Positions 33,029 to 47,400 of a stretch of 64,000 nucleotides of DNA are shown here, in pieces. A program made the translations under genes and the position numbers. The notes beneath the pieces were generated by a model. It saw only the letters and a list, made by a program, of their open reading frames with translations. It was not told the DNA's origin and ran no database searches. This DNA is from Phaeoceros laevis. Its lineage: Eukaryota; Anthocerotophyta; Anthocerotopsida; Notothyladales. The DNA lies in NCBI GenBank assembly GCA_049999765.1, contig JBNGIQ010008762.1:1-64000 (forward strand). Reading direction: 5' to 3'. Position 1 is the stretch's first letter, and every line of letters begins with the position of its first letter.

Positions 33029-33083
33029 GTTGTGTGTTTTGTGTGTATTTTCTGTGTGTTTTGTGTGTGTTTTGTTTGGTGTG
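33029..33083. repeat. TG/TTTTG-rich simple sequence
   Basis: Alternating gtgtgttttgtgtgt units make a degenerate microsatellite with no coding content. Confidence 0.7.
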
Positions 33084-34207
33084 AGCATAGACCCAAGTTT
33101 CGAATGGTACAGACATATATGTGTTCAGAGTGGCGGTGTGCTCCGGAGGTTTCCACAATGTGCACCTCCGAGTCTGTTAGCAATAAGGCTCAAATTCCTA
33201 GAATCCGGTATTGTTTGTATCTAAGCTCATGAACGTCTTGACAAGTTCATGTTCGTGCACACCACCAAGCAAGCTCATTCCAACGATTCCCGTCCACGGT
33301 AAGAATAGCAGGATCACTATCGTATGTCCGTTGCAACGTTTGCCTGGTGGCCCATCAGTGCCATTTGTATCCAAGCTGCAATTGCGTGGAGGTTGCAGAC
33401 GCTACAGGCAGGCCACACCTGAAAGCCTTCTTCATCTAAAACAACCCTAGCCTCTGAGCAGAACTGGTACAAGCCAAATTGGGAGGAAAGGAATAGCACA
33501 TCTTGAAGCCTGCACCGTGAACAAGCAAATCGCAATTCTGCAGGCTGCCCTGCAACAGACTGGTACGTGCGCAAGAGGAAAACGTACGTGTATTGCTCAC
33601 GGGACCCGCTTCTTTCGCAGTCTCAAATTGGTACAGAAGCTGCTACACAGAATTCAGTCTGAAAAGCGTCGGGGTAGCAAGCAATTCATGGTCCTCCAAC
33701 GGATCAGATGAAGGCAAGCAGCGTACCGCAGAAGCGAGCTCATCTATCAGCTGACGCGAGACAGGGAAGCCTGCTGCTGACCCACGTGCCTCCAGCCTCA
33801 GAATGCATTTCCCCAGAAGCACGGAGGATCAGTTGGAGGAGGATAACAAGCTTCCAAGAGCCCAACCTGCGATGCGCCTGTAGGATAGGGGCAGTCGTCC
33901 GTCGCAACCTTGGCACGGACTGTGTCAAGTAGGAAGAGGGAAGGAAGGGAGCGGCAACGTCCCTACTTAGACTACCTCCGAAGAAACCTGAGGGAGGGGT
34001 GATCCTCTAAGCTGAAGGGCTGAAGGAGAGACCCAATCCTGCTTAGGGCCGGAGTTTTCCATTTGCCGGCTACATCCTGCAGCGACACTAAATCCGGGAA
34101 TCCTGTGGCTTCTTGGTTCTCCCTCCAATGTCAGACGGCGTCTGCCAATTGCTGGCCTTCGGCGCAGCCGCTTTCCTACCCCGTATAACATGTGTTCAAC
34201 ATTCTGT

Positions 34208-34223
34208 AGAGAGAGAGAGAGAG
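34208..34223. repeat. (AG)8 microsatellite
   Basis: A pure AG/GA run upstream of the RME-8-like gene. In plants such runs can bind GAGA-binding BPC factors; whether this one does is unknown. Confidence 0.7.
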
Positions 34224-35454
34224 TCCCTTTTGCGTGCTTTGGCCATGTACACTAGACTACTATAGTCCACTAACTTACTCGGTTGGACTGCAGTTTGACT
34301 GACCGAGAACTGGCCGACCTGGTCCCGATGGGGAGGCGGCACGGGCAGGCGGAGTGGTCGAGTCTGCGTAAACCCACTACCACTAGCGGGGACCGCCTTC
34401 CGCGCGGTCCGCCAGCTGATGAACGGACGGACCGTCACGGACGGTTGGGCATTTCGGTTTGATCGGTTCCCACCATACGGTCGCCGTCCACCGGTTGCAG
34501 CGTCTGCTGCAGTGGACCGTGCTCAGATCACCGTGGCGGTCGGTCGCCGAGTCTGCGTCAACGGCGCCTTGCGGTGCGGGAGGCACACGTCCGCGCACCG
34601 TTTTCACCGGGAGGCAGACGAAAAACTGTTGCAAACTCAAGGTCCACTCTCCCCCGACTTTGTCACGCCCCGCCTCTTCTCTCGCATCTCATCATTTGAT
34701 ACATAGCTGCTGCTTTGAGTGCGTGTGCGGTCCCCCTGCCGCCAGCCTGCACCTCCCGCACCCTTTTGCGTCTGCTGCGGCTTTGCGCTGTGAGGCTCTG
34801 ACAGTCCGGACGCAGGCAAGGCGGGCTTCTCGATGCAGATCGGAGCAGGGTGACAGATCTGGACCGAGCAGCTAGGCGAGCAGAGCGGATTGCGGGCGTC
34901 GGGAGTGCGGCATTTCCGAGCCCTGCAGCGCATGCGACGATTGAGCTGGCGGAGGTGTGATGCTGGTGAGGTTTGTGGCTCGCGCATGCGATGGCTTCCG
35001 CTCCTGGGGTGCTGCATTTCGGTGGCTTCCTCAGATCTGAGGCTCTGGATTGGACTTGCTGGTAGGTTAGGTTGAAAGTATTCTGCACGTCGCAAGGAAT
35101 TCAGGAGGGACTGCGACGATCAAAGCTTGATTTTGGCAGCACCAGCTGGCTGGAGCGGCACGGAGGTCACTTGCTGGATTCGTGGTTTGTCAAGTGATGG
35201 ATCTGCCACGGTCGGACAGAGGGACGTGACGCATCGGGCAATGGGAGATTGGTTTCTGGGGAGGGGATCTGCTGGAATTTTTCTATAATTGGAGCTGCTA
35301 TCGGAGAACTCCGTGGCGCGAGCTCATGAATGGCAGCTGTCTGTGGCGATCACGAGGAGCAGCGGATTGTGGTTAGGGCAGGTTTCTGAGCGGCGGTTGG
35401 CCTTGATTGGGAGTACCGTTGTCTGATGTAGAGAGCAATCACCGGAGATCAGCC

Positions 35455-38400
35455 ATGGATTACCAGGTGTTCCTGGTCAGGCCTCCCGGTAGCACTACCA
35501 GTACCGGGCGGCATGCGAAGGGAGTCTCCCGGATTCTTCGGGTGTCCGACACTGGCATCACCGTGTCCCCGTTGTCGTCTTTCAATGCACCTGCAGCGGA
35601 GTACAGTTTTGAGCGCATGGGGAGGGTCTTCCCCTCGCACGAGGACAGCACGGAGCTGACAGTGGAAATGTTCGACGGTGCTAAGGGGCATGAATCTGTT
35701 CGCTTCTGCTGCGACTCCAGGACTGCTCTCTTGACTGCTCTGCTGAATAAAATGGACGACATGAACGGCATTGGTAAGATTTTCCGTTGTTTCACAGCAC
35801 ATCAAAGGACCGTGCAAATGCTAGCGCTCAACTGTGTTGGGACTGTTCGTTAAGCCCTGTATGTCTAGTGGATAGTGGCTGCAAGTATGGACACTGTCGT
35901 GATCTAGCTTTAGGAAACCCCAAGGTCATCGCATCGTCGATACGGGTGAATTTGGAGAAGTGTGAAATTCGAGGTGGTTATGGTCTAGGTGCTGGATTGA
36001 TTCGATAAATCTACGCAAGTATGGGTCGGGTGTCTTCCAGTTGGCCACCCTGCAGCATATTTTATGGAACGTCATGCTGCATCCATGTCACTTTGCCAGA
36101 AAGAGACATTTTTTGTGGCAAGGGTAGGGGATAGCGTGCGTATTGTTCAGGTTCAGCGAGTGTCAGTGCTGATCTACCAGCTAGGCATGCCTTTTGACTG
36201 CCTGCCTTGGTAACTCCTTGGCACCCTCTGAAACTAGCCTATACAAACGCATCTAATGGCTTGCACTGATTTCAGGAGTTGATTTCCCCCTAAAGAAACA
36301 CAGCCATCACCAAGGTGGATTGGCAGACACAGTGTTACGGATCCGAAGCGCATCAATTGTGAAGATGCTCAATGCTGGAATCAGACATGAACTGCGCAGA
36401 GTACTACCCGGCCTGTTGTCTTGCAGTTTGATTTCATAGGGAATCCAAAGTGAAGTGGAGCATGACACATGAGGGCTGATGCTGGAAGGTTTTCGGTGCA
36501 GGTGAATCCTGCGAAGAAAATCAATTTCGAGGATATTGTGAAAGTGGAGACACTTGTTGATGATGAACATATAGTCTTGTTGCATCTCAAGTCTCGTGTT
36601 CTGAGGCTTTCGTTCAAGGATTCTGTACCCTTTTTGCAGGCAGTGCATCGAAACATGAAGGTGCTCCTGCATGCCATCCTTCTGTCGTGGGTCTTATGGT
36701 GTTTTCACTGAGGGGCTTCTCCCTGTTTCTAGTCGAATGTGTTCCTTTCTATAATCAGGAGACAAAGCCACTCTAGCATTTAAACTGACCTTTGAGTACG
36801 TTGCTGCAGACTTACCTCGATCTGGACGTAGAAATTGAAAGAGTGACAACACCAGCCATGGTTGAGAATGTATCGGCTCGTCTGCGGAAAGTGGTGAGCT
36901 TACCAAAACCACAATGCTATCCTTTTTGTTAGGGCTGTGATACTGATTCTTCGTTTGTTAAATCGTTGGGTAACTGTTTGTTACAATCAGAGGGAGTCAC
37001 CAATACTTTTTGAGTTTCACGTGACAAAACATTTGAGAGCACTCCATGAAGAGCGCCCCCGTACCATTGTCATCACCAAAGACTTTTTTATTGAGAAGTA
37101 TGGTGAAGAAGTCATTGGCGTCCATAGGTAGGAGATACTCTCAAGAGGTCCCCTAAATTGATTGACTCTTGCTTGTGTGGATCTTGCTTTTGATGTTCTG
37201 ATCCATTTTGGTTGCAGCTTGCATGACGTTGTTGGGCTTACCGTGGACGACCTAGATCCAACAGAAGTGACGGTAGAGTTCAAGGCATGGCGGCCGACAC
37301 AATATTACCTGGAGGAAAGAGATGACTTTCTTGCTAGCATGGCAGATGTAATGGGCATAGGAAAAGGTTCCTGGTTCAGTCTTCGAATGGAGCCATTGTA
37401 CCCCTACTGCTTCTCGGAAAAACCACACCCATTGTTTCAGGTGAATCACTTCTTTCTTTCTGGGACGTCTGAAGTGGTACAACACGTTCTTGGGCTCTGG
37501 CTGATATGCTTTCCGAGTGCTTGCAGATTGAATGTGAAACTTACTATCTCAATAGAATCATCGGATCCTTCTATGGAAGTCGGGACCCAGACGTCCTACA
37601 TGTCTCTCTTAAAGAATATGCAGCCAACATTCATGTAAGCATCTCAATTCAAGTCCAGGTTGCTTGCGTTTGACACATTGGTATATGCGATTGCCTTCCA
37701 TGTTCAGTTCAAAGCCACAGGGCTTGCTTGTAGCTGAGTACAAACGAATTTGGCTGTGGCGTCATGCAGGTGGGAGACTCTCAGTGTGCTGACCCTAAGA
37801 TAGCTCAGGCTGTAGCAGATATTTTGAAGGACTGCCTTGGTGAGTTTCACTCTGCACTACATGCGCTTGCGATTTCTTTTGCCTTCCTGTATCCTGATTA
37901 GGTTTTTCTCCTACTGCAAAATAGCGGACCTTGGGAGGGATGCTGTTTGTGCAACGACATGCTGCATTGTGCTTCAAAGGCTATTAGCCTCACGAGCTTG
38001 TTTTGATGCAATAAAGAGTCTCTCAGATGTCCAGGCTGTACTTCTCCAGGTAAGCAGGTTTCTCAAGCTGTTTTCAGACTTTTTCTATGTAGGTTGCATG
38101 CTGTTTCCACGGGCATCAAGTTCCCACTTGGGTAGAATCCTCAAGTTATGTAGGCATCTGCCACGCTTGAATGTTCCTAACTTTACTATCCTTTCCGTAT
38201 GGTGATTGTGGGTCCAATATCCTCCAGATGAGCAATTAATGAACTATTTTCACATTTTTCTCATCTATATTAAGAGCAGACGTTGACCTAATGTCTGTTT
38301 TCTTTTTTAATGTCCTAATGGGGCCTTCTGCATTTCTCCAGTGCTTGCATTCAGACAATTCTGTCTTGTCCTACCTGGCATCTGTTGCCCTGCGGACTTG

Positions 38401-41400
38401 CTTCAGACTACCTGTTGAGTCGGGGAATGTGGACTCTGGGAATATATCAAAGGTGAAGATGCTTTGCAACCCCTTCTGGTGCCGAATTATAGTATTCCTT
38501 CATGTGTTTCATAGCAAATGAACTCCACTGCATTTGTTATGGCAGCAAGGAGTGACAAATAAGCTTGCAGTGCTCAGTGCTGACAATCTACAGCACTTAG
38601 TTGCATTGCTGCATACACGGTCGCTGGGGAAAAATAATGCACTTCAGGTATGGACTGCTAATGACTTGGACATGCAAACGTGTACACATAGTCACAAGGT
38701 TACTCACTAGAATACATGATTGATGGCCTTGGGTTTGGCAGGTATTTGGCCTTTTGGAGTTGTTTTCTGTAGCTCTGCAATCTCAGCCAACTGAGGGCGA
38801 GATGGCTCGTGTGTGGATGAAGGTCTAAGCGAAGCAATTTGTTTTGCATTTTTTTGAGCTCAATCATCAGAGATCCTCTGATTTGTTTTTACCTTCATAA
38901 TAGTGGTATGTGATGGCCGAAAAGTATGCTGTTGGTAATATTAGACTGCTTCATGTGCCAGGCATTCGAATCAGCAATTCTGGCTGCTGCTGATATCATT
39001 TGTTCTATATTCTGGTGTCCAAGTTTTGTTGTTTTCCAAAGGTAAGCTGGTAGTTTGAGAGTGGCTAGCTGCTATGAGTATGTCGGAACACCATGATATG
39101 ATTCTAACTTGGTGCAAATGATACATTTTTGCCCACAGCAATACGTCCCTCTTGATAGGGCTTCTAACAAAGACGTCATCATACATCTCAAGCCAGCTGC
39201 AGGTACGAACACGTGCCCACCACATGAAAATTGCTGCTGTTGGTGGTCTGTACGGTCTGTCATATGTTTGTTCTATTTTCAGTAACTGATGCTATGCATG
39301 CATTGGTCCAGAAAACATGTCTAGGTCGCTGTGTGCTATTGATCCATTTAAGGAGTGCAATCTTCTCAGAGAAGAAGCACATAAGGTTGCTGAGTGGCAA
39401 CCTCGTATATCTGATGCTTGAGGGCAGCAGAGAATCTCGAAAGCTGTTGGAAGCGATTCTTCCCAAGGTTAGTTCCGGTTGATCATTAGCTGTTAAATGG
39501 GTTGCTCTTCTACTCATAGGCATTGCTGACTCGGCGTTCTCTTGGTGCTACAAGGGGGTCATGCGCCTGTATGCCATCAAGGCGTTTGAAATGTCGACAG
39601 CTGAGAAGGTATGTTAAATATTTCAGTGGAGGCCAAGGTTTGCCGTTGGTGAACAGTTTTTCGGCCTAATGCAGCGACTTCAAAATTTCAGGAAAAATCA
39701 TCTAGCCGATTGCCAGCATGGATGGAGACTTTGCAGATTTTGCAACAAGAGAGTCTTGAGACGCCAGTCCTGGTGTGGAATGACAAGAAAAGGATGGAAC
39801 TACGCAAGGTACCAAGCTTATAAATAAAGACTTTACGTAGTTCCAGTCGTCTGTTTTTTCCAACTTGTAAAAGGTACTTAAGTCCTTGGAAATTCCTTCT
39901 GCACATCTTTTTGGACTTGAACCAGTTTCTGCGAGAAGAATTGAACAGTTATGAGACTGCTCTGGCTGGAAATCGGGATCTGCTTTACAACAGTGCTGAT
40001 GTATTGCTGGTATACTCCCCTGAGAGTGAAGGCGAAGGTGAGTTGTGTTGTAAGGCCTCCTAACTGGAACCTTTTAGGGGCCCTACGTACCCATTGACTA
40101 GTTATGTTACCTCACTTCTTTACAGAAACATGAGAATTAGGTGTTGCCGATTACACAGGTTCAGTTGTTGGAGGCGTACATCTTGAACTGCTGGTCGACC
40201 ATCCCCCCCCTGTAGATGGATCGAATGATCTGTTCTGGAAGGTAGTGATCTTGCTTTGATACCTTTATTGGTGCACAACAGTTTTAACCTGATACTTGAG
40301 GCAGTTATGGTGTCTGTTCTTTGTGTGGTGGAGCTGGGTCTATTGTCACTCATCAAAGCATGTCCCGTGTGACGCAGCTTCGGGATCCTTTGTCAATCTT
40401 CCAGTCCGTTTTCCAGGCTATGGTCCTGGGTTTCACCCCACTCTTTGGTCACAACAATCTTCCAGAGATTGATCTTCGGCTTGCTGCACATGCACTGTCC
40501 TGGATTTATGACAGGCATGCTGACGAAGTTGCATATTGCCTGGAGACTCTGAATGTTATTGAGGTAGTTGTCCACATTGCTCTCTAGCACTTTTTTTTTG
40601 AAATGTGCATGTGGGAACACTTCCGCTACGACTGTGGTATGGATCTCCTGAAGGAGAGGTCCTTTTGCTGAACTTCGTTTTGTCTTCAACTGACGGTTGG
40701 TTATAACTTCGCAGGCTGCGGTGGGAATGTTGAGGGAAATAATTGAAACTGAGCACGAAGTATTTGTCTTCAAATTGGTTGTGTTCTTGCTTGCTATAGT
40801 AGAGAGTGGTGGCCGAGATAATGTTGTACGCTTTGTTCGTGCTGGTGGTGCGACGGTTTTGGTGCCTCTGATCACACTTTCTTTGGCCAAGGTATAAACT
40901 TCACGCCCTACCCTTTGACCTTAGAACCGCTGTGTGAAGAGGCTTTATTCTCAGCTCTTACAGCGGAAGGGTTTGCACTGAAACAATGCTCAATGCTTTC
41001 GTTGCCCGCAGTGCTGCAAGGATAGGAATGCTTTCGAGTCAGATGGTTGGAAAAAGGATGATATCAAATTGCGCGGAGCCATTGAGACCCTCCAGTATGT
41101 TGGTTCAAATGGAGAAATTAGGTTTGTTCGTGTACCATCTGGAAGGGCACATGAGGTTTTGGAGAGAGCAGTCCTTGATGGAAGCCTTGATGCCAAAGAA
41201 GCCATCAAGTGGCAAGATGAGAAGGTCCCCCCAAAAGTCCAGCTTGGTATCTCGTTGGATTTGATGGAAGCACTACTAAGGTGCGTGTCTGTTCTTCCAG
41301 AGCTGCAGACTGTAGCACACGGACAGCACTTGGTTGTCAACTTCAGTACTTACAAGGTGTACCCTTTTACACAGATTCTCCGGCAGCGACAGCCAAATCA

Positions 41401-44400
41401 TAGCATTCCCACCATCTGCAGCGTGCTTGAATTTATCTAGGGAGGAGATTTTGTGTCATCTGGTTCAAGCTTTACTCCGAGCCAAAACTCCTGTATTTGG
41501 AAGGTATGTATCCTGGATTTGCGAGCATCCATCCATTTAAATCATTTGCGTTCAACTCTCACTTGGATGTTCCGCCACCTGTTATTAGGATCTTAGATAT
41601 AATCACCCATCTGGTTAAGACGAACAAGTCGGCTATGTCTCGACTCTACAAGCTCGGTGCTTTTGAAATTCTACTCTGGAAACTTCTGGCTGGTGCTATT
41701 GTTGATGCCGATAGATTGGCCATTGCCAAATTTTTACTGCAGTGCCATCTTTTGCAGGTCAGCTCATCTTTAGTAGCCTGGATTATATTTTCTTAGAGTT
41801 ATATCGAGACACACGCATGCATGAAGTGCTAATATTTGTGTTTTGGGCCAGGATGCAGATCCCATTTCGCATGGAAAGCACACCGAAGACGAAGAAGACC
41901 ATCCCCCATGGCGTGACAGTGCCCTTCAGTTGTACCTACCGGAAGGAATGATAACCAAACTCATGTCGGAGGTAAAATGACTTCAAACTAACAGTTTTGA
42001 CCCAGTGGACTTTTGAAGTTCGCACAGTTCTCACATGTAGGTCTATTCAGGGACCAGATTCTTTCACTTCACTACTGGACTCTGAGCAAAACTCCCCTGA
42101 AGTAATTTGGAGTTTGGAGATGAGAGAAAGGCTTCTTGAGTATCTAGTAGCTGAGCTTGGGCCATACGTGAAATTCAGGGCAAGTGATCCAATGGCGTTG
42201 TACATTCATGTACCAAAGCCTCCGTTGGCTTATCCTGAGCTTGAAGGTAGGGGTAAAAAAGATTTGGTTGTCAGGAAGTCCAGTGATGCAACTTTGGACC
42301 ACTAACATGGTTGTTTGTTTCAGAATCTGTTTTTGCAGCGCCATTTTACTTGCAAAATCTTTTGGATAGCGAACGATTCCCCTCATACCAAATCAACGAT
42401 CCAGTGGGCTTTTTTAGCAACCTCATGTTGGTGAGATCCTACGAGAATGGCAAGCACTTCTGATTTTGTATTGAGCATCTTTTAGGGTTCTGAATGTCGC
42501 TTTGCATTCGCAGGAATTACGGAAGTTGACCTCCTTTCGCAGTACTGGATCACCTGGCTCCTCCAGGCGTGAGGAGCTACCTCGTCTGCATCTCCTCCTT
42601 CATGCTCAAGTACAGTTTCTCTTTCTCCTTCACAGAGGCTGCTCCAGCTGTCATTCACAATTCGCAATTGACTTCTTTGTGAATTGATCTGTAGGCATAT
42701 GTCTTGGAGAGGTTTCCACAGCTAGCTCTTCCAAGCGATGTTGAAGCTGTCGTTGTAAAGCTGGGCACACCTGCTCTCAGAAGTTGCCTTGCACAGAAAG
42801 ACGATGCTCCTATGGTTCTTGTAGATATCCTGCAGCACACCACAAAAACTTTGAGGCGATACTGTGCAGCAAGTTCCAAGTAATTTTGTTTCCTAGGCTC
42901 TGTTCTGAAGGCTGAGTGGTTTGTTTCACTTGTGCTGCTGATTATTGTTAACATTATACTTTCTTGGTTTCAGGGAAGAAATTGCACCGAAAGCAACCCT
43001 AAATTTCGCTCTAAGTGTACTTTCACTTGGGACCAAGTTGAGAGCCGACAGAAGTTTTCCAGATTCAAGCAGCAATCCAAGCCTAGAGTCTGCTGTGGCA
43101 GGTTCCCTTTTTGTACTTGAACAGGCAACTTCGACAAGGTCAGGGGGCATCATGATAGTCGCAAGTCACTCTTTGTGCTGTTTTCTTTAAGGTGATTTCT
43201 TAGCATTTGATTAAGAGAATGGATGTGCTTTCATGTGTTTAGTGCTGGAAGAGAGCTTATTCACGATGACATCCGGTGGAGGGAAGGTTTTTGGTGGGCT
43301 CTTTGTTCTGCTGCTGGTGACGCTGCTGAGATTCCACCCAAGGGCCCAAGTCCAGTCTCTTTTGCTGCACTAAGCTGTCTGAAGAACTTTGCAAACGACG
43401 AAGAATATTCTGACAGCATCCTGAAACAGGTCAGTCGCAGGTCCCCAGAGGTTCGTCATTTTAAATACCTTGTGCTTTGGCATCCTTGTCTAAACATATT
43501 CGAGCTGCACTCCTTGACATGTTCTCTACAGGCACTCTATCTACCACTGTTGTTACTCGCAATCCCACCGGAAGATGCAGGTGTTAAAACCCGGGACTCA
43601 AAGTCTGCCCTTCTGTATTCAGCAGCAGATGTCTTGGGTTCCCTGGTCCGTGCGCTTTTTAGAGCTGGAGGAGATAATCCAAGCTCAAGGCAACTATTAG
43701 GACGTGGTGTCATGGCGAGAATAATACCAGAACCGCTTCTAACCAGCTTGCACGAAGCAGAGGCTCCAGAAAAGTTTCTATCCATGGTAACAACAAATAT
43801 TGAACAACCGATGGCTATATGGACTGGTGAAGTTCGGAGTGAGCTTAGGGCCAGGATTACTCAACGCCTTTTCCAGCATAATGCTTCTTTTGCAGAGGGA
43901 GTAGTTGAGACTGGAGATGACCTCGATTGGTTAGCAGACTTCAATTTTGATTGTCTCAAGGAGGAGCTTGTGGTTGGTGGCCTCTACGTCAAAGGCTTAG
44001 CTAGTGGCCAGTGGGAGTCTTTTGATCTGCCGGCCGGGCATAGTTTTCTTGACTCCATACAGGACTATCTTGAAACACATCAGAATGTTATTGTCCTTGC
44101 CTCTGAGGATGCTGGGAGTACAGGGGTGGAAGGACACATTGAAGGTGCAGATGAAGTGGTGAAGGATGAAGCTGTTGTGAGGTACTTGACGGTTTTAGCT
44201 GCTTTGAAGGAGTGTCTCAAGTACGCAATTAAGGCTGGTAGAGAAGATCTGCTATCACACTTCGGGCACGACATTCTCTCACAAATGCAGCTGACGAAGA
44301 GGACACTACCACAGGCACAGATGGAATTTGCATCAATCGTTAAAGTGCTAGTTGGTCATGAGAAGGCACGAGATTCGGTATTGCAATCTGAGTTGGTGAC

Positions 44401-47400
44401 TGCCTTGACAATGCAACTCTGGGAAGCCACTGCAGGGAACAAAAAGGGGACTCTGGAAGGAGTCGTTGTTGCTTCTGCGGATGCTTTCTTGCTGCTGAGT
44501 GAAAGCATACCAGCCACTGTGTCAGCCACTAATTTATTTGCCAGTACAGGGGTGTTGCTCCCGCTGCTAGCACTTTTCTGCGGAGTGGGGCTGCCAAGTC
44601 TCAGAGACGGCTCCTCATTTGAACCATTTGTGCCTGAAATATCACCTTTCTCCAGATATCTATCTGCACAAATACTTGGTCAGCTTCTTCTTGCAGGAAG
44701 TGGTGTCAGCAGGAGGGTGAAGCTTTTGAATGATCTTGCACAGCGGAAGAGCTTTGGACATGGTTCGGCCAATGGACGTCCCGGCTTGGATGAAGGTATA
44801 GAAGCTGCCACTGACATGTACGAGCTGATGGATGTCATGGAACCAGGAAGTCAGAGAGAGGAGCCTCTTGTTATCAAGACGCTGCTACTTCTATTACCAG
44901 TGGATTTGCTGTCAACATTGACCAGGGATCCTGCAGAAGCATGCACAATGTATGATAAAAATTATCTGTCCCCAAGGTTGGTGTGGGATGAAGATACAAG
45001 GCAAAGGGTAAAAGCTACACTGGAGAAAGAGGCTTTAAAAACTGCTTTTCTGCAGAAAGGCCTGCGTGGAATCCCCTCCTGGTCCCTTGTACGAAAGCGG
45101 CCTGTTTTTCTTCGTTGGGTGCTTGTCACTGTCTCTGAAGATGAACCAAGGCCCTTGTTTAGAGACGAAGAAGAAGAGGGCTATGCACGAGAACTTTACC
45201 TTGGGGGCTTTTATGTTGATCAGTTTCTACGCAATCCTCAATATGACTTCGGAAGCATTCTTGAGGAACGTTTTATGCGGGAGATCCGGAAAGCAGTGGT
45301 TATTGGGGTGCCAACCGATGGAATTCACTCTGATGAGTTTGATATTGATGACAGGAGGCGATTATTACTTGTCTTGTTGCTTTTGTTCAAGGGCCGGCCA
45401 GCTTTGCTATCTGGCTACTCGTCCAATATTGACATATTCCTTCCACTACAAGATTTCATCAGTGGCGGAGCAGGCAGCGAACGACGTGCCTTAGCACAAC
45501 CAGCAATGCTCTTGTTCCATTGCACGGCAAAGCACAAAGATATTGTCGATTGTGTCATCTCAGAGGAGTTGATCTATACTTTGTCATCCTTTTTGAGTCT
45601 GCACGTTCCCCAATCTGATGCAGGGAATGCAGGTACTGATCCAAGATTATGCAGCCTGATGTTATTGTTGCGACTCATGCGACTGAGCCACAAAACAGTG
45701 GAAATAGCTTATAAGCTGGGTCTGGTATCGAAAATAGCAGACATTGTCCTTGATATTGAGGGCTCTGTTGTGTTAAGACAAAGAGCTGCAGAGTGCTTGG
45801 CAATCATGTGTGCTGACAAACGGAGGGGACCAGATGTGAGCAAGTTATTGGACAAGCTAATACCAGAGAATGCCAAAGGGTATGGTGCTTGGAATATCCA
45901 GACTGCTAATATACGTGATGAAGTAATCGACTCCAGGACTCTTAAGCATTTCCTGCAACATCGTTATCCTTCAGGTTGGTGGATTCTCGACACACCCGAA
46001 GGTACATACGAAACTGACACAGATCCTAATGGCCCTGTCACCATTGTGGAGGCAACATTGACTTTCCCCAATGCTAAGATGTCAGATTTCAATGATGAAG
46101 CGGAAGGTGTATTTAGACGGAGCATCGCTACATTGGCTCGGGTTGAAATGAGGGATGTTCATATTCTTAGGAAACGGACAGGTAGCATCATAATCGATTT
46201 TGAGGTTTACTTTCAGCGAAGTAAACATGAGCATGGAAAGATCAAGGAACCTGAAATGGATGCTCGCGCCTTCAAAGAAAAACTTGAAAGCGATAGCAAT
46301 CAGGTGTTTGGTACCAAATTTTTTGAGCCTATGGGAGTCCCAATGGTAACGGCTATTGCAATCAAGCTCATCCCTCAACTCTCACGAGGCAAGAGCTGGA
46401 AAAAGAACACGGTTCTCACACCAGAGAGTCCAGCACCGACTGTTCAGATTGTGTATGTGACTGGCGGGCAAACTCCAACACTTCCAAGGAATGGTTCAGA
46501 GAAAGATGTGAATGTGATTTATGTGCAGGGTACGCAAACCCCTGAAGAATTACTCCGAGCTTCAGGAATGGAACTGGGAGAGAAGGGTAACTTTGTGTTG
46601 CAGCAGCAGCCTCAAATCGTGTATCAGCTGCCTCCAGGTGTAGGAGGAACTGGCCAAGCTCAGGTTTTGTATCGCTCACCTTCAGGGTTCGTTCCTGCTT
46701 CCCATCAAACGTCTTTTGTCCTTCAGCGTCCTCAATTTTCAGATCCAGAGGCACAGCTTCCTGTCCAAAGTCCTTCCTTGGTTGCGAGCGTACCATCAGA
46801 GTTAGGAGGTACACCTCTTGCAGTTGACGCAAAGCCCAGTGCTGTTAGGTCACTTCCCTTCCTTCCCGCTCAGGATACTCCACGAGATGTTAGAGACAAG
46901 TCATTGTTTTCTCCACCTGTCACCACAGACGTTCTGGCTCGTTCCACACCTAGAAAATCATCGAGTGGCCAAGTTGACCAGCCCCCTAGTCATAGTGCTA
47001 GCGTAGTGGAGCCTCCTAGAGTACACCTGACGTCTCCAGAGCCATATGGTCGTGCTCCACCTGTGTACGGTCCACCACCTCCACCACCTCCCCCTCCCCC
47101 TCCTACAGCATCTTCAAGAAACCAAGAAATGTCAGGTCTTAACCAAAGCTTTACAGTAGCTGCACTACCTCCTCCACTACTGTCTTCTTCATGTCTTCCT
47201 TCAACCGGAGTAAGGCCAACTGCACCACCGCCACCACCTCGACCCCCACCACCTCTAGCTCCTTCCAATGGCCTCACTCGTCCAGCACCTCCCTCCCCTC
47301 CATCTGCAGTATTCACATCTCACCCCGTATATGAAAGTCATCCGCCACTGCCGCCGCCTCCTCCAATTGTAGGTCCGGGACCTCAGCAGTTTTCAACTTC

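Larger units (their letters stand above)
32850..35454. other. Intergenic and long 5' flank/leader of the RME-8-like gene
   Basis: No gene is supported. The stretch contains a TG-rich run (about 33029-33083), a GA microsatellite (34208-34223) and a GC-richer segment from about 34.3 kb. The last several hundred bases are likely promoter and 5' UTR of the gene starting at 35455. Confidence 0.4.

Noticed and set aside
43430-43531. Treating the RME-8-like 3' ORF as one uninterrupted coding exon from 43223
   Set aside because: Canonical donor and acceptor flank 102 nt whose translation does not fit the family, so it is most likely an in-frame intron.
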